From Pegea sp. RAD2-039 (lineage: Eukaryota > Chordata > Thaliacea > Salpida > Salpidae), in the NCBI GenBank assembly GCA_034620365.1, contig JAQGEQ010000137.1, forward strand, positions 1 to 64,000: a stretch of DNA of 64,000 nt, read 5' to 3'. Shown here one piece after another: positions 59,699 through 64,000 of this stretch. The notes beneath the pieces were generated by a model. The model was not told where the DNA came from. It was given only the letters and a program-made list of their open reading frames with translations, and ran no database searches. Positions within the stretch are counted from its first letter, which is position 1; each line of letters opens with the position of its first letter. A program made the position numbers and the translations under genes.

Positions 59699-61149
59699 AT
59701 GGCTATCAGACACAACAATATAATCGCCAATAACCATTTCCATAAACAATGGCAGACTCGTGTTAAAACCTGGTTCAACCAACCAGCTCGTAAATACAGA
59801 CGTCATCAAAAAAGAGTGGTTAAAGCTCGTGCTATTGCTCCACGTCCTTTAAAGAAGTTGCGACCTGTTGTAAGATGTCCAACCTTCAAATATAACACCA
59901 AACAACGGCTTGGACGAGGTTTTACTCAAGATGAACTCAAGGTTTCTTCATTTGGTTATTTTTAATAATTTATAAAATTTGATTATTTTATTTCTTGAAT
60001 TTATATTTTTTTGGTTTCATTTTGATGCTTTTTATATAATTTTTTAATCCTTACCTCAAATTTATGTTCTAAATGTTTTATTTATTTGATATTTTAGTTA
60101 AAATTCTTATTAACTGTAATATATAATTTTTTGTGATTTATTATTTTATATTTTTTATTATTTTATGAAATGTGTTGTAATATTTAAATAATTGGTTTAA
60201 CTGTCTATTACAACAGATTTTTTTTATCTTTATATTAATTGTTTTATAAAGAAAATATATATTATAAATCTAAAAAAATTTTACAACTTTTGCTTTAGTT
60301 TGAAAATTCAAAACAATTTTTAAAATATATAAATTATTTATTTCTTTATTTTTTATAAGTTTATATTCAGATAAAAAATAAGTATATTTTGTATAATGCA
60401 ATCAGCTATATAATTATATCATTTATAAATTTATTATTATATTTAATTATAGAATTATTTTTAAGTAAAAAAATTCTTATTAATTTTTATAAAATCCATT
60501 TAAGTTGTAAAAAGTTTTTTTATGATTTTCTCAGATAAATTTACATAAAAATATATTCTATAAAATATAAAAAAGTAAATATAAAATAAATACATTAAAA
60601 TTTAACTTTCAAATATATTTTATAAAATTGAAATTTTTTTGTCTTTTCAGCGAGCTGGTATTCCGCGACCATTAGCTGTTCAATGTGGAATTACAATTGA
60701 TAAAAGAAGACGAAACAAGAACACTGAAGCTCTTCAACAAAATGTAGAAAGATTGAAGGTCTACAAATCCAAGCTTATTCTTTTCCCTATCAAACCCAAC
60801 AAGCCTAAAAAGGGAGATAGCTCTGTAAGTGATTTAATTGTAAGATTCAAATGATGATGATGAGCTTGTTTACAGCCTGAAGAGGTCAAGATGGCAACTC
60901 AGCATGTTGGTGTTGTGATGCCATTAGTTCAGGTTAGTTTTGAAAGTTTATTTGATTTTGATTATTTACTAATCGTGATGTATTTAGAAATATGTTCCTG
61001 AAAAGGCAAGAGCTATTACTGAAGAAGAAAAGAAGCATTCTGTCTTCCAACAGATGAGAGTTTCTCGTAGTATTGCTAAGCTTCATGACATTCGTGCCAT
61101 GAGAAAGAAGCGAGCTGAAGAAGAAGCTCAAAAGACCAAAAAGAAATAA
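59699..61149 (+). CDS. 60S ribosomal protein L13 (eL13)
   Basis: Coding exons 59699-59941, 60651-60824, 60876-60932 and 60988-61149 give a protein of about 211 residues. Diagnostic segments are [73 protein letters not shown] and [15 protein letters not shown], with a lysine-rich end. It is a structural protein of the large ribosomal subunit. AATAAA lies at 61174. The 709-bp intron 59942-60650 is very AT-rich; I searched it by eye for box C/D or H/ACA snoRNA signals, because RPL13 hosts snoRNAs in vertebrates, and saw none convincing. Confidence 0.97.
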
Positions 61150-61179
61150 GCTACAAAAGAGCTTTTGATCGTCAATAAA

Positions 61180-62339
61180 ATGATTGATTCATAATTTTGT
61201 GTCCTAAAATTTGTTTCAGTTTAAATCTTTATCAGCAGCTAGTGGATTTTATGAAAGTTTTCTGTAAATTCCAAATATTTTTATACATCATGAGCTTTTC
61301 ATTTTGTTTTTGAAGTTACTTTTCAGCATTGGGCTTCTTAAAGTTAGGAGTTATAGGGGAATTCCCAGCTACCCTGAGTGCTATAGTAGGTTCAGAGTTT
61401 TGTCATCTGTTGGTCATAAGATTAGGGTCAATATAGCAGCTCCAAACAGCTAACAAAATTAGATTAGGCGCTAGTTATTTCATCAACTACTACCACGTGA
61501 TAAGTTTTTAACATCAACTTTTATATTCGAAATAAAATCAGTTTGGTTTATGCCCAAACGGGTCACGTGTTTAACTTTTATAGATTCACTTAGTACTAGG
61601 TAAGTATGCTTTTAGGTTTCCAAAAACTTTCCTTTTTCAAATTTTGCTTGAAAATATTTAGATATTAAAAGTAATATTTCTTCAAAACCTAAATTAAATA
61701 ACAAGTCATAAAAATACGATAGCGATGTTAGTAACAAGAAAAATGCTGCGCTGGAAAATCATGCACAGTCGAATACTTGAAATTACCACGAGTCATATTT
61801 GTACAAGATGCAGTTTGCAAAATATATTCGTCAACTTTTGATATCAATCTTTTATTCATTTTCTAACGATTTACGTTTTCTATTTACATTTTCTAGCGAT
61901 TGTCTAACCAAATAAGGAATATTCAAAGTCAAAGTTAGATATTTTCCTTCAGGAACTCAACTCGAAAGATCCAACAAATCTTTCGTTTCAACTCTTATTT
62001 CCAACAGAAAAAGAACTGAAACATTTATTCTATTATGTTTAACAAGTAAAGTCCATTTTAGCTGTGCGACGTTTGAACGCGTCAAGCAAATAAGTGTTTA
62101 AAAATCCGTAAAAGAAAATACTGCTACTACAGTTATATTATTTGTAAACTGATTTCTTTATAAGGATTCATATCTTTGTATCTCACAGTGTTTCGCTTCA
62201 ATTTATTTTGATTTGCTTTTAGCAGCACTTTTTTGAGGGCAATCAACTCGACCGAAACAGGCGATTATTAAGGAATTATCTACAGATGAAAGGTAAATGG
62301 TAATGTCACCCACGAATGACAACTTGCTGTTCTTAGTTA
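61180..62339. other. Intergenic, no gene seen
   Basis: Moderately AT-rich sequence between RPL13 and the LINE remnant. No ORF or RNA gene recognised. The locally balanced composition near 61325-61450 hints at repeat-derived sequence, but no second copy is present in this window. Confidence 0.45.
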
Positions 62340-63480
62340 TTCATTGCCCACCAGTTGCCTTGCCAATTGAAGAGATCCACCATAATCTCAGCTCATTAAA
62401 AATGAGATAGAAATAAACTACTAAGTTATCGACCAATTTCTCTTGTAGCTTCTACCGAGTTATTGAGTTATTTCACAAAAAGTTCTGAATTATCAACAGC
62501 AACTTATTCTCTGGTTATTAATTTGAGTTCCTTCTACAAAGACCCTGGTCACCTGTTTTCTTGTCTCCACCAGTGTCTATTCCTCAGCAAACATCGCATA
62601 TCATCTATATAGACATTCGCAAAGCCTTTGACTCAGTTTTATATCCCAACTTATTAATTTCCTACATTAATTCCACTTTTATCTCTTGGATTGAACAATT
62701 TCTTAAAGATAGTCAACAGCAGGTCATTATTAATAACACTTCTTCAAATCTTCTTGAGGTTTTCTGTGATGCAAGGCAGTATTATTGATCTTCTTATTAT
62801 TACATCAATAACATTACAGACTGTTCTACAAACGGTTCTGAAAACTCCATGCTTTTTGCCAACAATGCCAAAAATTTTAATACTAAATTATTTACTCTTC
62901 AATCTCCAAACCACTTAAATACGGCTTCAACCCTAACAACGTAATCTCGCCACCAACAGATACTTCTATCTATTAGTAAATAAACCTTCAAGCTCTAACC
63001 AACAACAACTGACTTTTATATAGGCAACAATACAATTTCCTGATGTCAGCTCAAGTAAAGACCTAGAAATCTCTCACGACTTGAGATGCACCCACCACAC
63101 AAATTATTTGTTCATCACCAAATCTTATGAAGCAAGAAACATTTGGAAGTTATTAAAGCCGTTTCAACTCCTCTGTATGGAGTCCTCACCTTAAAAAGAT
63201 GTCACAAAGCTTGAAACTATCCAAAGATCATTCACTAGGAAAACTTTCCCAAAACGTGGCATACTCTTTTCCTTGAGAGCCTGTCAAGTCCTTGATTATC
63301 TCACAAAGTTCATGCAAATTGTTTTTTTTTTGCTTGAATCAATAAATGTTTCATGTACCTCTGATATGAATTCCCTTAAAACGACTAATTGTTTTGTACT
63401 TATCACTTATACTTATTACTTGCGTCTATCATATATAAGTCTTTTGGTTGATCAAGTGAATACTAAGCTTTCAAACTGGT
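62340..63480 (+). mobile_element. Broken LINE reverse transcriptase (CR1/L2/Rex-like)
   Basis: Reverse transcriptase pieces appear in order but in different frames. At 62594-62780 there is IIYIDIRKAFDSV and then SWIEQFLKDSQQQVIINNTS. At about 62798-62890 the palm motif region reads YINNITDCS and then MLFANNAKNFN, where the family expects YINDI and FADDAK, so the catalytic Asp pair is replaced by Asn-Asn. At about 63170-63300 a C-terminal piece reads VWSPHLKK, then, one frame shifted, DVTKLETIQRSFTRKTFPKR and RACQVLDYL. Multiple frameshifts and stops make it inactive. It has the same general class of domain as the fragment at 15430, though not necessarily the same family. Confidence 0.8.
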
Positions 63481-64000
63481 AATTGGTTCACCATCATTAA
63501 TACGTTGTAACCTTGTAGCTTTCAAATATGATTTCATATCAAGATTACAACGTCCACGTAATTTAGGTTGATTCATTACATTTCGACATTTTTAAAATAA
63601 ATAAAATTGTGTAGCGATGACGTAGTAGTTACAGGCTTTTGTTACAATCCGTAATTTGACGTCAGAAAGACGAATATTTATTGATGAGAGATATAATCAA
63701 ATTTAAATAAAAAGATATCAAATCTATACCAATTTCTCTGTTTCTATTTTAATCTAAGTTTTTTTCTTTTTTAGACATCATTATAAAAGCTCATTTTTGA
63801 CAAATCTTATAAAAAATTCAATGTAGCAAATATCTGTTATAAATATTATTCACTTAATAATTAATGGTTTAATACATATAAATAATTGAATGTTACAAAC
63901 TATTTAGACGTATTTCCTGTTAATATTAATATCGCTAAATAAAAACACTGAAAATGTAAAGAATAAAGTTATTAAAAGCTGTATCTAAGGAATCATGGTT
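63481..64000. other. Non-coding right edge
   Basis: AT-rich, no supported feature. The first part may still be LINE-derived. Confidence 0.4.

Noticed and set aside
59942..60650. Intronic snoRNA in RPL13
   Set aside because: The intron is nearly pure A/T with no paired C/D or H/ACA boxes. The TGATGA-like run at about 60850 is in a 51-bp intron, too short for a snoRNA.
1..64000. A bacterial-style defence, toxin-antitoxin or prophage system
   Set aside because: All recognisable genes are split animal genes; no operon structure, phage genes or defence domains were seen.

Overview
This is a nuclear window from an animal, probably an invertebrate. It is AT-rich. Genes are split into many short exons by GT-AG introns, many only about 35-60 bp long, and there are no operons with bacterial-type signals. 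Nine protein families can be named by matching spliced exons to remembered family motifs: an E-protein bHLH factor, prolyl oligopeptidase, an EF-hand/WD40 protein of the WDR49/WDR64 type, a J-domain protein, a CAP-Gly protein, a Tie-like Ig/EGF receptor, a calcium-sensing-type class C GPCR, GMP synthetase, VPS25 and RPL13. The Tie-like ectodomain, the CaSR-like receptor and the tiny introns would suit a tunicate or other invertebrate chordate. That is an inference; nothing here proves the taxon.

Layout: 1-930 is a 31-bp satellite. At 963-1219 and 6044-6300 lie two inverted copies of a ~257-bp element, flanking a minus-strand gene fragment (1987-~2998) and most of the minus-strand E-protein gene (3737-~7690). 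After an AT-rich desert come prolyl oligopeptidase (11169-14894, +), a LINE 3' end (15430-15880) and an unrecognised single-pass membrane protein (16198-18878, +). Next are the EF-hand/WD40 gene (20920-24999, +) and the convergent J-domain gene (25159-25782, -). The CAP-Gly coiled-coil gene (27961-30674, +) carries a 23-bp minisatellite in an intron. The Tie-like gene (31497-37555, +) contains two large coding repeats. The class C GPCR (40163-46947, +) is followed by three minus-strand genes: a small EGF membrane protein (47582-50671), GMPS (52195-54929) and intronless VPS25 (55537-56058). RPL13 (59699-61149, +) and a broken LINE reverse transcriptase (62340-63480) close the window.

The genes do not form one pathway; this is an ordinary mixed animal neighbourhood. 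The most unusual items are: (1) the Tie-like receptor, which has a Tie-type Ig/EGF ectodomain but, instead of a kinase, an acidic 24-bp-repeat stalk, one membrane segment and a 15-bp-repeat tail; (2) a strong excess of the palindrome TGACGTCA in introns, exons and flanks; and (3) RFX/X-box-like palindromes inside ultra-short introns. Exon boundaries were placed by eye from splice signals and reading frame, so spans are reliable but some individual junctions are approximate.
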